From JBJXGV01 sp046160485 (GTDB lineage Bacteria; Orphanbacterota; Orphanbacteria; JBJXGV01), in assembly GCA_046160485.1 (NCBI GenBank), contig JBJXGV010000065.1:72552-136551 (forward strand): a stretch of DNA of 64,000 nt. Reading direction: 5' to 3'. The translations under genes and the position numbers were made by a program. The stretch's first letter is position 1. Each line of letters opens with the position of its first letter. The notes beneath the pieces are model-generated. The model made no database searches, was not told the DNA's origin, and saw only the letters and a program-made list of their open reading frames with translations. Of this stretch, positions 1-7,320 are shown piece after piece.

Positions 1-339
1 AGTTTTCGCGACGCCCTCGCGGCGCATCAGCTCATCGAGCCCGGGAGTGCGGCGCTCGATGACGGCGGCGGTCGCCTCGGGTGTGACATCGCGCGGCGCG
101 AATCCGGTGCCGCCTGTTGTGAGAATGAGGTCGATCGCGCCGGAGTCGGAGAGTGTGATGAGGAGCGCCGTGATTGTGTCGCGTTCGTCGGGAATGACGC
201 GGCGCTCCGCGACGGTGTGGCCCCACTCTTCGATGAGGCGCGCGGCCTCGGGGCCGCTCGCGTCCTCGCGCGTCCCCGCGTGCGCGCGGTCGCTCACGGT
301 GACGATCGCAACGCGCCGCGCGGGCCCGCGGTCTCTCAT
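1..339 (-). CDS. moaB: MoaB/MogA family molybdenum cofactor protein, C-terminus cut by window edge
   Basis: Members of this family bind molybdopterin in the cytoplasm and, as MogA, adenylylate it before metal insertion. The reverse frame opens with ATG at 339 and runs off the left edge after 113 codons, so the last part of the protein is missing. Visible hallmarks are the first beta strand VAIVTVSDR (residues 11-19), the TTGGTG loop (75-80) and the following PRDVTPEAT segment (83-91), which together form the molybdopterin/nucleotide site. The ATG overlaps the TGA of moaC by four bases (ATGA, 336-339), so the two are almost certainly co-translated. MoaB and MogA cannot be told apart reliably from this fragment, so the symbol is a family-level choice. 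Confidence 0.88.
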   Translation of the reverse strand, partial: MRDRGPARRVAIVTVSDRAHAGTREDASGPEAARLIEEWGHTVAERRVIPDERDTITALLITLSDSGAIDLILTTGGTGFAPRDVTPEATAAVIERRTPGLDELMRREGVAKT

Positions 340-857
340 CGCCTCGCGCCGCGCGTCTTCGCGCGCGTCGCCTTCGTCGCGCTCGCAGCCGCCGCGACCC
401 ACCGCCCCGAGCGCCCGCCTTCCTTCTCGAGAAGCCGCACCGACTCGATCACCATTCCGCGATCGATCGCCTTGAGCATGTCGTAGATCGCGAGAAGCGC
501 CACGCTCGCCGCGGTCAGCGCTTCCATCTCGGCGCCGGTGCGCGCGACCGTCTCGACCGTCGCGGTGACTTCGATCGCGCCGCGCTTCAGAACGACGTCG
601 ACGTCGACGCCCGCGAGCGGCAACGGATGACAGAGAGGAATGAGCATCGGCGTGAGCTTCGCGGCTTGGATGCCGGCGATCGTCGCGACCGCGAGCGGGT
701 CGCCCTTCGCGACGCGCCCGCGACGCACCGCCGCGATCGCCGCGCTCGAAGCGCGAATGCGTCCGCGCGCGACCGCGCGCCGCGCCGTCTCGGGCTTCGC
801 CGCGACGCTCACCATGCGCGGCGCCCCTTTCGCTGTGAGATGCGTGAGTTTTTTCAC
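336..857 (-). CDS. moaC: Cyclic pyranopterin monophosphate synthase MoaC
   Basis: Converts the cyclic pyranopterin intermediate made by MoaA into cyclic pyranopterin monophosphate, the first committed step of molybdenum cofactor synthesis. The 173-residue product shows the family landmarks: the KLTHL...MVSVAAKPETARRA start (3-28), LCHPL (75-79), TGAEMEALTAAS (107-118) and YDMLKA with the catalytic Asp-x-x-Lys (125-130). A longer frame reaches 1091, but the extra residues do not fit the family. A GTG at 857 gives the canonical KKLTHL start. A basic tail of about 20 residues follows the usual end. The gene overlaps moaB by ATGA. A TATACT box ends six bases before the GTG, so the transcript may be leaderless. 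Confidence 0.93.
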   Translation of the reverse strand: MKKLTHLTAKGAPRMVSVAAKPETARRAVARGRIRASSAAIAAVRRGRVAKGDPLAVATIAGIQAAKLTPMLIPLCHPLPLAGVDVDVVLKRGAIEVTATVETVARTGAEMEALTAASVALLAIYDMLKAIDRGMVIESVRLLEKEGGRSGRWVAAAASATKATRAKTRGARR

Positions 858-869
858 GCGCGCAGTATA
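858..869 (-). promoter_or_regulatory. Candidate leaderless -10 box for moaCB
   Basis: Read on the minus strand, TATACT (869-864) is followed by six bases and then the GTG start of moaC at 857, which places the expected transcription start at or next to the start codon. No convincing -35 hexamer is visible 16-18 bases upstream, and no Shine-Dalgarno sequence precedes the GTG. The call is inferred from sequence alone. Confidence 0.35.
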
Positions 870-998
870 ACACGCAGCTTTTTGCGGCCGTTCGCCCGCG
901 CTTTCGTGATCGCGCACTCGCACTCGCGTACCCGGCCGCAGATCGCGCACCGATCCCACGCACACCGATTTCACGCGAACGACGCGATCCGCCTCGCG

Positions 999-1007
999 TG
1001 CTACACT
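999..1007 (+). promoter_or_regulatory. Extended -10 promoter candidate for the lipoprotein array
   Basis: The 240-bp divergent gap between moaC (857) and the first lipoprotein gene (1098) contains TGCTACACT, an extended -10 element (TGn followed by TACACT, four of six matches to TATAAT). No good -35 is visible, as is common for extended -10 promoters. Transcription would start near 1014 and give a leader of about 84 bases ending in the GGAGG at 1084-1088. I see nothing else in this gap. Confidence 0.35.
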
Positions 1008-1097
1008 CGCCGCCACTGAGTCGAACGCGCGTCCCACCTCTGGCATCTTGGTCTGACTCGACGCACTCCGCGCGGTTCCCACTGGAGGCAATGAGCG

Positions 1098-2357
1098 ATG
1101 ACACTGGACGAACCCATCACGATTCGCAACGAGACCAGCCGACGGCTCGCATCCGGTGCGATAAAACGCGTCGTGCGAGCGCTCGGCGCCGTCGCACTCG
1201 CCGCGCTCGCGACGGTCGCGTGCGGCTGCGGCGACGATGACGACGAGAACCCGATGGTCCCTGACGCGAATGAGCCCGACCGCAGCACGCCCGTCGCGCT
1301 CCTCACGACGTTCTTCGAAGTCGCGTACTCGAGTCAGGACTCGACCCTCTACCGTGCGATGCTCGACAGCCAGTTCACGTTCGAGTTTCTGGCCGCGGAT
1401 GCCGACAGCCTGCGCAATGTTCTCGGTCCTTTCTCCGACGCGTGGAACATTTCGAAAGACGTTCAGAGCACCTATGCGATGTTCGGCGATTCGAGCGTTA
1501 CCGGGATCACGCTCAATCTGTTGGTGAACAGCAACGACGCGCTCCCGGATACGATCGGATGCGTCGGCTGCCGCCGCCTCGAAGCGACCGTCACGATGCG
1601 CGTCGCGACGATCCGCGATGGAACGGAGCCGCTCATCTTCACCGTCGACTCGCCACAGACGTTCGTTGCGAAGAAGGATCCCGCGGACTCGACGAGATGG
1701 GTGTTGTGGCGGCAGTTCGATCGGCCGCGCTCGGAACCCGGTGCATTCGGGAAGGTGAGCGCAACCGAAAGTAGTTCATGGGGCAAGATCAAGGGACTCT
1801 TCTATCCCGCGCCTCCCGCGCCCGATCCGCGACGTGACACGCCGGATCGTCTCCTGAACAATTTCTTCGAGGCCGCGTACAGACGGCAAGACTCCGCGCT
1901 CTACTCCGAGATGCTCGACCCTAACTTTCAATTCGAGTTCCTCCAGGCGGATGCCGACAGCCTGCGCGACCTGCTCGGCGAGGGCAATTTCTGGGGAACG
2001 ACGTTGGACCTCCGGAGCACCGGCAACATGTTCCGCTCACCCGACGTGACGGGCGTGACACTCAATCTCCTCGTTTACACAAACAATGAGTACCTCGGCG
2101 ACAACTGTGTCGGGTGCCGCCAACTTGAAGCGGAGGTCGCGCTCCGCATCGCGACCGTCGGCGATGGAACCGAGCCGCTCACCTATGCAATCGACTCGCC
2201 GCAGACTTTCGTCGCGAAGCTCGATCCGGCGGACTCGCTCTGGGTGCTTTTCCGACAACTCGATCGGCCGCGCAGTATCCCAAAGAGCGGCACTGAGAGA
2301 TCCGAGCCGACTGTGGAAAGCGCAAGCTGGGGCAAAATCAAAGGAATCTTCCGCTAA
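1098..2357 (+). CDS. Two-domain lipoprotein of the CxxC array (copy 1a+1b)
   Basis: I do not recognise this family. The 419-residue protein has a basic N-terminus, a hydrophobic stretch and a lipobox-like ATVAC near residue 42 followed by GCGDDDDE, so it is probably an acylated envelope protein. It contains two tandem copies of a domain of about 180 residues (roughly 53-235 and 245-419). Each copy has FFE.AY..QDS.LY..MLD..F.FEFL.ADADSLR, a DVTG.TLNLLV strand, a CVGCR motif, GDGTEPL, DSPQTFVAK and a final WGKIKG. The start is set by GGAGG nine bases upstream of ATG 1098. Copy 1b joins directly to 1a through a Pro-rich linker with no second signal peptide, so this looks like a fused duplicate. 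An NTF2/SnoaL-like fold is conceivable from the FFE.AY..RDS pattern, but that is only inference. Confidence 0.85.
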   Translation: MTLDEPITIRNETSRRLASGAIKRVVRALGAVALAALATVACGCGDDDDENPMVPDANEPDRSTPVALLTTFFEVAYSSQDSTLYRAMLDSQFTFEFLAADADSLRNVLGPFSDAWNISKDVQSTYAMFGDSSVTGITLNLLVNSNDALPDTIGCVGCRRLEATVTMRVATIRDGTEPLIFTVDSPQTFVAKKDPADSTRWVLWRQFDRPRSEPGAFGKVSATESSSWGKIKGLFYPAPPAPDPRRDTPDRLLNNFFEAAYRRQDSALYSEMLDPNFQFEFLQADADSLRDLLGEGNFWGTTLDLRSTGNMFRSPDVTGVTLNLLVYTNNEYLGDNCVGCRQLEAEVALRIATVGDGTEPLTYAIDSPQTFVAKLDPADSLWVLFRQLDRPRSIPKSGTERSEPTVESASWGKIKGIFR

Positions 2358-2372
2358 CGCGAGGAGGCGAAA

Positions 2373-3056
2373 ATGCCAGCACACATGCGATTCACGACGG
2401 ACGCAGCAATTTGGCGGCGCGCGGGCGTGATGCTCTTCGCGGCGTTCTTCGCTCTCGGCGCACTCGTCTCGGGCTGCGGCGACGATGACAAACCCATCGA
2501 CATCATGGACCCGATCGACGAGACGCCGTCGCGCGCGACACCGAGCGACCTGCTGACCGAGTACTTCGAGACCGCGTACGCTTCGCGCGACTCCGCGCTC
2601 TACGGCGCCATGCTCGACCCCGGCTTCACGTTCACGTTTCTCCAGGCGGATGCGGATAGCCTTCGAGACGTTCTCGGCTCGGACAACTTCTGGGGCAGAA
2701 CGCTCGACCTGAATAGCACCGGTTCCCTCTTCCGAAATAGCGATGTGACGGGCATCACGCTCAATCTGCTGGTCAACGCGAACAGCGTGTATCTCGGCCA
2801 GGACTGCGTCGGCTGCCGCAAGCTCGAAACGAGCGTCACACTTCGCGTCGCCACGGTCGGCGACGGCACCGAGCCACTCATCTTCACGGTCGACTCGCCG
2901 CAGACATTCATCGCGAAGCTGAACACGGCGGATTCGCTCTGGGTGCTGTGGCAGCAGATCGATCGCCCGCGGTCCGCCGCGAAGACCGACCCGTCGGGCG
3001 CGGAGACGACAACCGAAAGCAAGAGCTGGGGCGAGGTCAAGGGCCTCTATCGCTAA
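2373..3056 (+). CDS. CxxC-array lipoprotein, copy 2
   Basis: A 227-residue paralogue with a lipoprotein signal (LGALVSGC, then GDDD). It carries one copy of the array domain: LLTEYFETAY..RDSALYGAMLD, FTFLQADADSLRDVLG, DVTGITLNLLV, the CVGCRKLE motif, GDGTEPLIFTVDSPQTF and the C-terminal WGEVKGLYR. ATG 2373 is preceded by GAGGAG with good spacing, 15 bases after the previous stop. The middle of the domain, from the NSDVT strand to RPRSAAKTDPSGA, is nearly identical to copy 3, so copies 2 and 3 are probably the most recent duplicate pair in the array. The signal peptide implies anchoring to an envelope membrane. Function is unknown. Confidence 0.88.
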   Translation: MPAHMRFTTDAAIWRRAGVMLFAAFFALGALVSGCGDDDKPIDIMDPIDETPSRATPSDLLTEYFETAYASRDSALYGAMLDPGFTFTFLQADADSLRDVLGSDNFWGRTLDLNSTGSLFRNSDVTGITLNLLVNANSVYLGQDCVGCRKLETSVTLRVATVGDGTEPLIFTVDSPQTFIAKLNTADSLWVLWQQIDRPRSAAKTDPSGAETTTESKSWGEVKGLYR

Positions 3057-3070
3057 CGCAAGGAGATGGT

Positions 3071-3757
3071 ATGCCGACACACGCGCGATACACGGAAGAC
3101 GTAGCGGTTTGGCGGGGCGCGGGCGCAATCCTCTGCGTGGCGATCCTCGCACTCGGCGCGCTCGTGTCGGGCTGCAGCGACAACGTCGGGGAGATCCCTC
3201 CCATGGAGCAGGATGACGATGACGCGCCGCTACGTACAACGCCCATTGAACTGCTGACGAGTTACTTCGAGACCGCGTATTCGAACCGCGACTCCATTCT
3301 CTATACCGCGATGCTTGACTCGGCATTCACCTTCGAGTTTCTCCAAGCGGATGCGGACAGCCTTCGCGACGTACTCGGCGAGGAGAATTTCTGGGGCAGG
3401 ACACTCGACCTGCGAAGCACCGGTTCTCTCTTCCGAAATAGCGATGTGACGAGCATCACGCTCAACCTGGCGGTCAACGCGAACAGCGTGTATCTCGGGC
3501 AGGACTGCGTCGGCTGCCGCAAGCTCGAGACCACCGTCACGCTTCGCGTGGCCACGGTCGGCGACGGCACCGAGCCGCTCATCTTCACGGTCGACTCGCC
3601 GCAGACATTCATCGCGAAACTAAACACGGCGGACTCGCTCTGGGTGCTCTGGCAGCAGATCGACCGGCCGAGGTCCGCGGCGAAAACCGACCCATCGGGC
3701 GCGGGGACGGGGGTCGAAAGCAAGAGCTGGGGCGAGATCAAGGGCCTCTACCGCTAG
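3071..3757 (+). CDS. CxxC-array lipoprotein, copy 3
   Basis: A 228-residue paralogue whose frame is open upstream to 2948. The lipoprotein signal (LGALVSGC, then SDN) and an AAGGAG at 3060-3065 fix the start at ATG 3071, 14 bases after copy 2. Domain landmarks are the same: FETAYSNRDSILY, FEFLQADADSLRDVLGEENFWG, LDLRSTGSLFRNSDVT, CVGCRKLE, GDGTEPLIFTVDSPQTF and WGEIKGLYR. An acidic stretch (DDDD) lies just after the lipid-anchor region, as in most copies. From residue 110 onward it is nearly identical to copy 2, while the N-terminal 60 residues differ. That pattern suggests either recent duplication or gene conversion across the domain core. Confidence 0.88.
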   Translation: MPTHARYTEDVAVWRGAGAILCVAILALGALVSGCSDNVGEIPPMEQDDDDAPLRTTPIELLTSYFETAYSNRDSILYTAMLDSAFTFEFLQADADSLRDVLGEENFWGRTLDLRSTGSLFRNSDVTSITLNLAVNANSVYLGQDCVGCRKLETTVTLRVATVGDGTEPLIFTVDSPQTFIAKLNTADSLWVLWQQIDRPRSAAKTDPSGAGTGVESKSWGEIKGLYR

Positions 3758-3766
3758 GAGAGCGAA

Positions 3767-4447
3767 ATGCTGAAGGACAACGGAACGGCTGCCGGCGCGA
3801 ATCGCTGGCGGCGTAGTGGTGCGATTCTCTGCGTTGTGCTCTTCGCGCTCGCGGCACTCACTCTCGGCTGCGGCGACGATGACAGCGACAACCCGATGGA
3901 CCCGATCGACGAAGGCCCGTTTCGCAGAACACCAGAAGAACTCCTCAATCTCTTCGAGACCGCATACAACACGCGCGACTCGGCACTCTTCGCTGGGTTG
4001 CTTTGCGAGGACTTCCAGTTCGAGTTTCTTCAGGCGGATGCTGACAGCCTTCGCGACATTCTCGGCGAGGACAATTTCTGGGGCCGGACGCTCGACTTGT
4101 CGTGCACCGGCCGCCTCTTCCGCTCGACCGATGTCACCGGAATCGCGCTCAACATTCTCGTGCTATCCAACAGTCCGTACCAGGGAGACGACTGCATCGC
4201 GTGCCGCGAGCTTAACGCGACCGTCACACTTCGTGTCTCCACGATCGGCGACGGCACCGAGCCGCTCATCTACGCAGTCGATTCGCCGCAGACATTCGTG
4301 ACGAAGCCCGATCCTGCCGACTCGACGCTCTGGTGTCTCTTCCGGCAAATCGATCGGCCGCGTTCACTCGCAAAGCGCGACGCGGCCACATCCGCGACGG
4401 CGGTTGAGAGCAAAACCTGGGGCGGACTCAAATGTCTTTTCCGATGA
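3767..4447 (+). CDS. CxxC-array lipoprotein, copy 4 (extra-cysteine subgroup)
   Basis: A 226-residue paralogue starting at ATG 3767 behind GGAGAG. The signal peptide ends at LTLGC followed by GDDDSDN. It keeps the CxxC motif (CIACRELN) and also has further cysteines absent from copies 1-3: LLCEDF in place of MLD, DLSCTG, LWCLFRQ in place of LWVLFRQ, and KCLFR at the end. The MLC and LWC cysteines are shared only with copies 5 and 6, which defines a subgroup. Its TGA (4445-4447) shares one base with the ATG of copy 5. Like its neighbours it is probably an acidic, lipid-anchored envelope protein of unknown role. Confidence 0.87.
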   Translation: MLKDNGTAAGANRWRRSGAILCVVLFALAALTLGCGDDDSDNPMDPIDEGPFRRTPEELLNLFETAYNTRDSALFAGLLCEDFQFEFLQADADSLRDILGEDNFWGRTLDLSCTGRLFRSTDVTGIALNILVLSNSPYQGDDCIACRELNATVTLRVSTIGDGTEPLIYAVDSPQTFVTKPDPADSTLWCLFRQIDRPRSLAKRDAATSATAVESKTWGGLKCLFR

Positions 4448-5112
4448 TGGCGAACTGGCGGCGCGCGGGCGCGATTCTCTTCGCTCTGCTTATCGCGCTC
4501 GGAGCATTCGCTCTCGGTTGTGGCGACGACGACGACGACAACGACAACCCGATGAACCCGATCGACGAGGGACCATTCCGCAGGACACCGGAAGAACTCC
4601 TCGCGGACTTCTTCGAGACCGCATACACGACCCGCGACTCGGCGCTCTACGCGGAAATGCTGTGCGAGAACTTCCAGTTCGAGTTTCTACAGGCCGACGC
4701 CGACAGCTTGTGCGGTCTCCGCTTCCCTCCGGACATCTGTTGGTGGGGACGCACGATCGACCTCCGGAGCACCGGAAACCTTTTCCGCAGCGAAGAGGTC
4801 ACGGGGATCACCCTCAATATTCGGATCGACGACAAGAACGCGTATCTCGGTGATGACTGCATAGGCTGCTATCAGCTCGAGACCACTATCACTCTTCGTG
4901 TCGCTACGATCGGCGACGGCACCGAGCCGCTCATCTTCACGGTCGATTCGCCGCAGTCGTTCGTCACGAAGCCCGATCCCGCCGATTCGACGCTATGGTG
5001 CCTCTACCGGCAACTCGATCGGCCGCGCTCGATCGCGGAGCGCAATGCGACAATCCCCGCGACAGCGACTGAGGGCACGACGTGGGGCCGACTCAAAGGA
5101 CTCTTCCGATAA
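4447..5112 (+). CDS. CxxC-array lipoprotein, copy 5
   Basis: A paralogue of 221 residues. In-frame ATGs exist at 4432, 4444 and 4447. I choose 4447 because it gives the MANWRR start that matches MANQRR and VANSRR in the next two copies, and because it forms a TGATG stop/start overlap with copy 4. The signal peptide ends at FALGC followed by an unusually long run of Asp (GDDDDDNDN). It carries the MLC and LWC cysteines, a third local cysteine pair (DSLCGL...DICWWG) unique to this copy, and CIGCYQLE as the CxxC motif. It ends in WGRLKGLFR. The SD signal is weak, so translation probably depends on re-initiation from copy 4. Confidence 0.85.
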   Translation: MANWRRAGAILFALLIALGAFALGCGDDDDDNDNPMNPIDEGPFRRTPEELLADFFETAYTTRDSALYAEMLCENFQFEFLQADADSLCGLRFPPDICWWGRTIDLRSTGNLFRSEEVTGITLNIRIDDKNAYLGDDCIGCYQLETTITLRVATIGDGTEPLIFTVDSPQSFVTKPDPADSTLWCLYRQLDRPRSIAERNATIPATATEGTTWGRLKGLFR

Positions 5113-5777
5113 TGGCGAACCAGCGGCGTACTCGCGCGGTCCTCTTCGCTGTGCTCGTCGCGCTCGGAGCATTCGCTCTCGGCTGCGGCGACGACGACAA
5201 CAACCCGATGGACCCGCTCGACGAGGGACCGTTTCGCAGAACACCGGAAGAACTTCTCACGAGCTTCTTCGAGGTCGCGTACTCGACACGCGACTCCGCG
5301 CTCTACGCCGAGATGCTCTGCGATCCGTTTACGTTCGAGTTTCTCCTCGCCGACGCGGACAGCCTTCGCTACGTTCTGGGGCCGGACAACTTCTGGGGAC
5401 GAGCGCTCGACCTGCAGAGCACCGGCGCACTGTTCAGGAGCGACGAGGTCACCGGGATCACTCTCAACATCCTCGTCACCTCGAACGTCGCGTACGCCGG
5501 CAGTGACTGCGATGGATGCCGACAGCTTGAAACGACAGTCACGCTTCGCGTCTCGACGATCGGCGACGGCACGGAGCCGCTCATATTCACGATCGATTCG
5601 CCGCAGTCGTTCGTGACGAAGCCCGATCCAGCGGACTCGACTCTCTGGTGTCTATTCAAACAAATCGATCGGCCGCGCTCGCTCGCGAAGCGCGACGGCT
5701 CGATGACGCCGCTCACCGACATAGTCCCAGCAACCGAAGGAACAACTTGGGGCAAGATCAAAGGCATCTTCCGATAG
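5112..5777 (+). CDS. CxxC-array lipoprotein, copy 6
   Basis: A paralogue of 221 residues starting at the ATG inside TAATG (5110-5114), the stop/start overlap with copy 5. The frame is open to 5082, but the MANQRR start matches copies 5 and 7. The signal peptide ends at FALGC, then GDDDNNP. It shares the MLC and LWC cysteines with copies 4 and 5 and has CDGCRQLE as the CxxC motif. AAAGGA, which encodes Lys-Gly of the previous copy's conserved terminal LKGLFR, sits at SD distance from this ATG, so the end of one protein may double as the ribosome site of the next. It terminates in TTWGKIKGIFR. Confidence 0.85.
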   Translation: MANQRRTRAVLFAVLVALGAFALGCGDDDNNPMDPLDEGPFRRTPEELLTSFFEVAYSTRDSALYAEMLCDPFTFEFLLADADSLRYVLGPDNFWGRALDLQSTGALFRSDEVTGITLNILVTSNVAYAGSDCDGCRQLETTVTLRVSTIGDGTEPLIFTIDSPQSFVTKPDPADSTLWCLFKQIDRPRSLAKRDGSMTPLTDIVPATEGTTWGKIKGIFR

Positions 5778-6424
5778 TGGCGAACTCACGCCGCACGGGC
5801 GCGAGTCTCTTCATTCCGTTGTTCGTGCTCGCGGCACTCGCGTCCGGCTGCGGCGCTAACGATCGACGCACGCCGTGCGCCACATGCCCGGAGCCAGAAA
5901 TAGGGTTGCCGGTGACGCCGTTGGAGTTGCTGACGAGCTGGTTTGAGCGCGCGTACTCAGAGCGCGATTCGGTCCTTTACGCGGATGCACTCGATAGCGC
6001 GTTCACATTCGAGTTTCTGCCGGAGGACGCCGACAGCGCTTGGGACGCTGCGTCAGAGCTTCGCAGCTCCGGTGCGATGTTTCGCGACGAGGACGTCACG
6101 GGCATCACAGTGAATATTCTGGTGAACTCCAACGAACCGTATAGCGCGAGTGACTGTGTCGGGTGCCGCCAGCTTGAAACAACAGTCACGCTTCGCGTCG
6201 CGACGATCGGCGACGGCGTTGAGCCGCTCATCTACACGGTCGATTCGCCTCAGACGTTCATCACGAAGTTCTATGCGGCCGATTCACGATGGACAGTGTT
6301 TCGCCAAATCGACGTGGCGTCTTTGAGATCACAGCGCGACGGGATGGATCCGCCCCTCGTTGCGAGCGCTCCGACCACGGAGCCGGGGACGTGGGGTCAG
6401 ATCAAGCTGTTGTTCTCCCCGTAG
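5777..6424 (+). CDS. CxxC-array lipoprotein, copy 7 (divergent, GTG start)
   Basis: A 215-residue paralogue. The open frame extends to 5648, but the GTG inside TAGTG (5775-5779) gives VANSRR, aligned with MANQRR and MANWRR of the two preceding copies, and puts the signal peptide (LAALASGC) in register. It diverges from the rest: the acidic stretch after the lipid Cys is replaced by a second local cysteine pair (CATCPE), the segment SLRDVLG...WG is shortened to SAWDAASELRS, and the RPRS element near the end has become VASLRS. CVGCRQLE, GDGVEPLIYTVDSPQTF and WGQIKLLF remain. It is the last gene of the stop/start-coupled run. A gap of 167 bp follows. Confidence 0.83.
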   Translation: MANSRRTGASLFIPLFVLAALASGCGANDRRTPCATCPEPEIGLPVTPLELLTSWFERAYSERDSVLYADALDSAFTFEFLPEDADSAWDAASELRSSGAMFRDEDVTGITVNILVNSNEPYSASDCVGCRQLETTVTLRVATIGDGVEPLIYTVDSPQTFITKFYAADSRWTVFRQIDVASLRSQRDGMDPPLVASAPTTEPGTWGQIKLLFSP

Positions 6425-6591
6425 GGTTCCGCGCTCGACTTCACTTTGGCAGCGCTGGTGAGCGCGCACCGACGCTTGCGTTTCCGCCCCTCGCACTTCG
6501 CATGTAAGCAACTCCGCATCGCGTTCCCTCCCGTAGACCAGAAGCTGGCGCGGCGCGCCAGACGGTTCCACGCCCCGACGAGGAGACGCCG

Positions 6592-7299
6592 ATGACGACG
6601 AACACGCTCTCTGCTCTGCTGGCCCGCACGTGGATGCGTGCGGGAGCGATTCTGCTCGCGGCCCTCGCCGCGCTCGTCGCGTTCGCACCCGGATGCGGCG
6701 ACCAGCATGCGACGCGGCCGTTCAGTCCCGCAGCGCCCGCGACCGCCCCCGCGCGCGCGACGCCCGCGGCGCTCCTCACCGACTACTTCGAAACGGCGTA
6801 TTCCAACCGCGACTCGGTCCTCTACGAGGCGATGCTCGACGACGAGTACCGCTTCGAGTTCCTCCCCGACGACGCGATGCGCTTGCGCGACCCGCTCAAC
6901 GGCAACACGTCTTGGGGCAAGGCCGACGAACTGGCGAGCGCGGGGAAGATGTTCCGCGCGCCCGAGATCACGCGCATCACGCTCGACATCGAGATCGAAT
7001 CCGAGACGGACTATCTCGGCGAAGACTGCGTCGCCTGCCGGCAAGTCGAGACCTGGGTGGCGCTGCGCGTCGTGACGCAGAAGGATGACAACGTCGAGCC
7101 GCTCGCCTACACGGTCGATTCGCCGCAGACGTTCGTCGTGAAGCAACGCGGGCCCGACGAGCAGTGGGTGCTCTACCGGCAGATCGATCGTCCGAGCGCG
7201 TTGCCCCGGCCCGCTGCGACGCCCGGCGGTGGCGCCGCGCCCGCGAAGGGATCGCGCGCGGACGAAGAGCACGACGAGATCAAGGATCTCTATCGCTGA
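6592..7299 (+). CDS. CxxC-array lipoprotein, copy 8 (most divergent)
   Basis: A 235-residue paralogue, separated from the others by 167 bp and with its own SD (GAGGAGA before ATG 6592). The signal peptide ends at FAPGC and is followed by a Pro/Ala-rich stretch rather than acidic residues. Domain landmarks persist in weaker form: LLTDYFETAYSNRDSVLYEAMLD, FEFLPDDAMRLRD, ITLDIEIE in place of the ITLNLLV strand, CVACRQVE, VEPLAYTVDSPQTFVVK, LYRQIDRPS and EIKDLYR. The conserved GDGTEPL has become KDDNVEPL. The separate SD and higher GC at third positions suggest an older member under its own translational control. Confidence 0.85.
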   Translation: MTTNTLSALLARTWMRAGAILLAALAALVAFAPGCGDQHATRPFSPAAPATAPARATPAALLTDYFETAYSNRDSVLYEAMLDDEYRFEFLPDDAMRLRDPLNGNTSWGKADELASAGKMFRAPEITRITLDIEIESETDYLGEDCVACRQVETWVALRVVTQKDDNVEPLAYTVDSPQTFVVKQRGPDEQWVLYRQIDRPSALPRPAATPGGGAAPAKGSRADEEHDEIKDLYR

Positions 7300-7320
7300 T
7301 CGAAAGACGGGCGCGGGCGT

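Larger units (their letters stand above)
1098..7299 (+). repeat. Tandem paralogue array: eight copies of a CxxC domain in seven genes
   Basis: Eight homologous domains lie head to tail on one strand with no unrelated gene between them. Invariant landmarks in every copy are F(E)xAY, RDS/QDS, FEFL or FTFL, a C-x-x-C pair, EPL followed by a DSPQTF element, and IK or VK near the C-terminus. Copies 4-6 form a subgroup with two extra cysteines, and copies 2-3 form another near-identical pair. The array grew by repeated unequal duplication. The junctions of copies 4/5, 5/6 and 6/7 are themselves duplicated (TTCCGA followed by an overlapping stop and start, then GGCGAAC). Confidence 0.9.
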
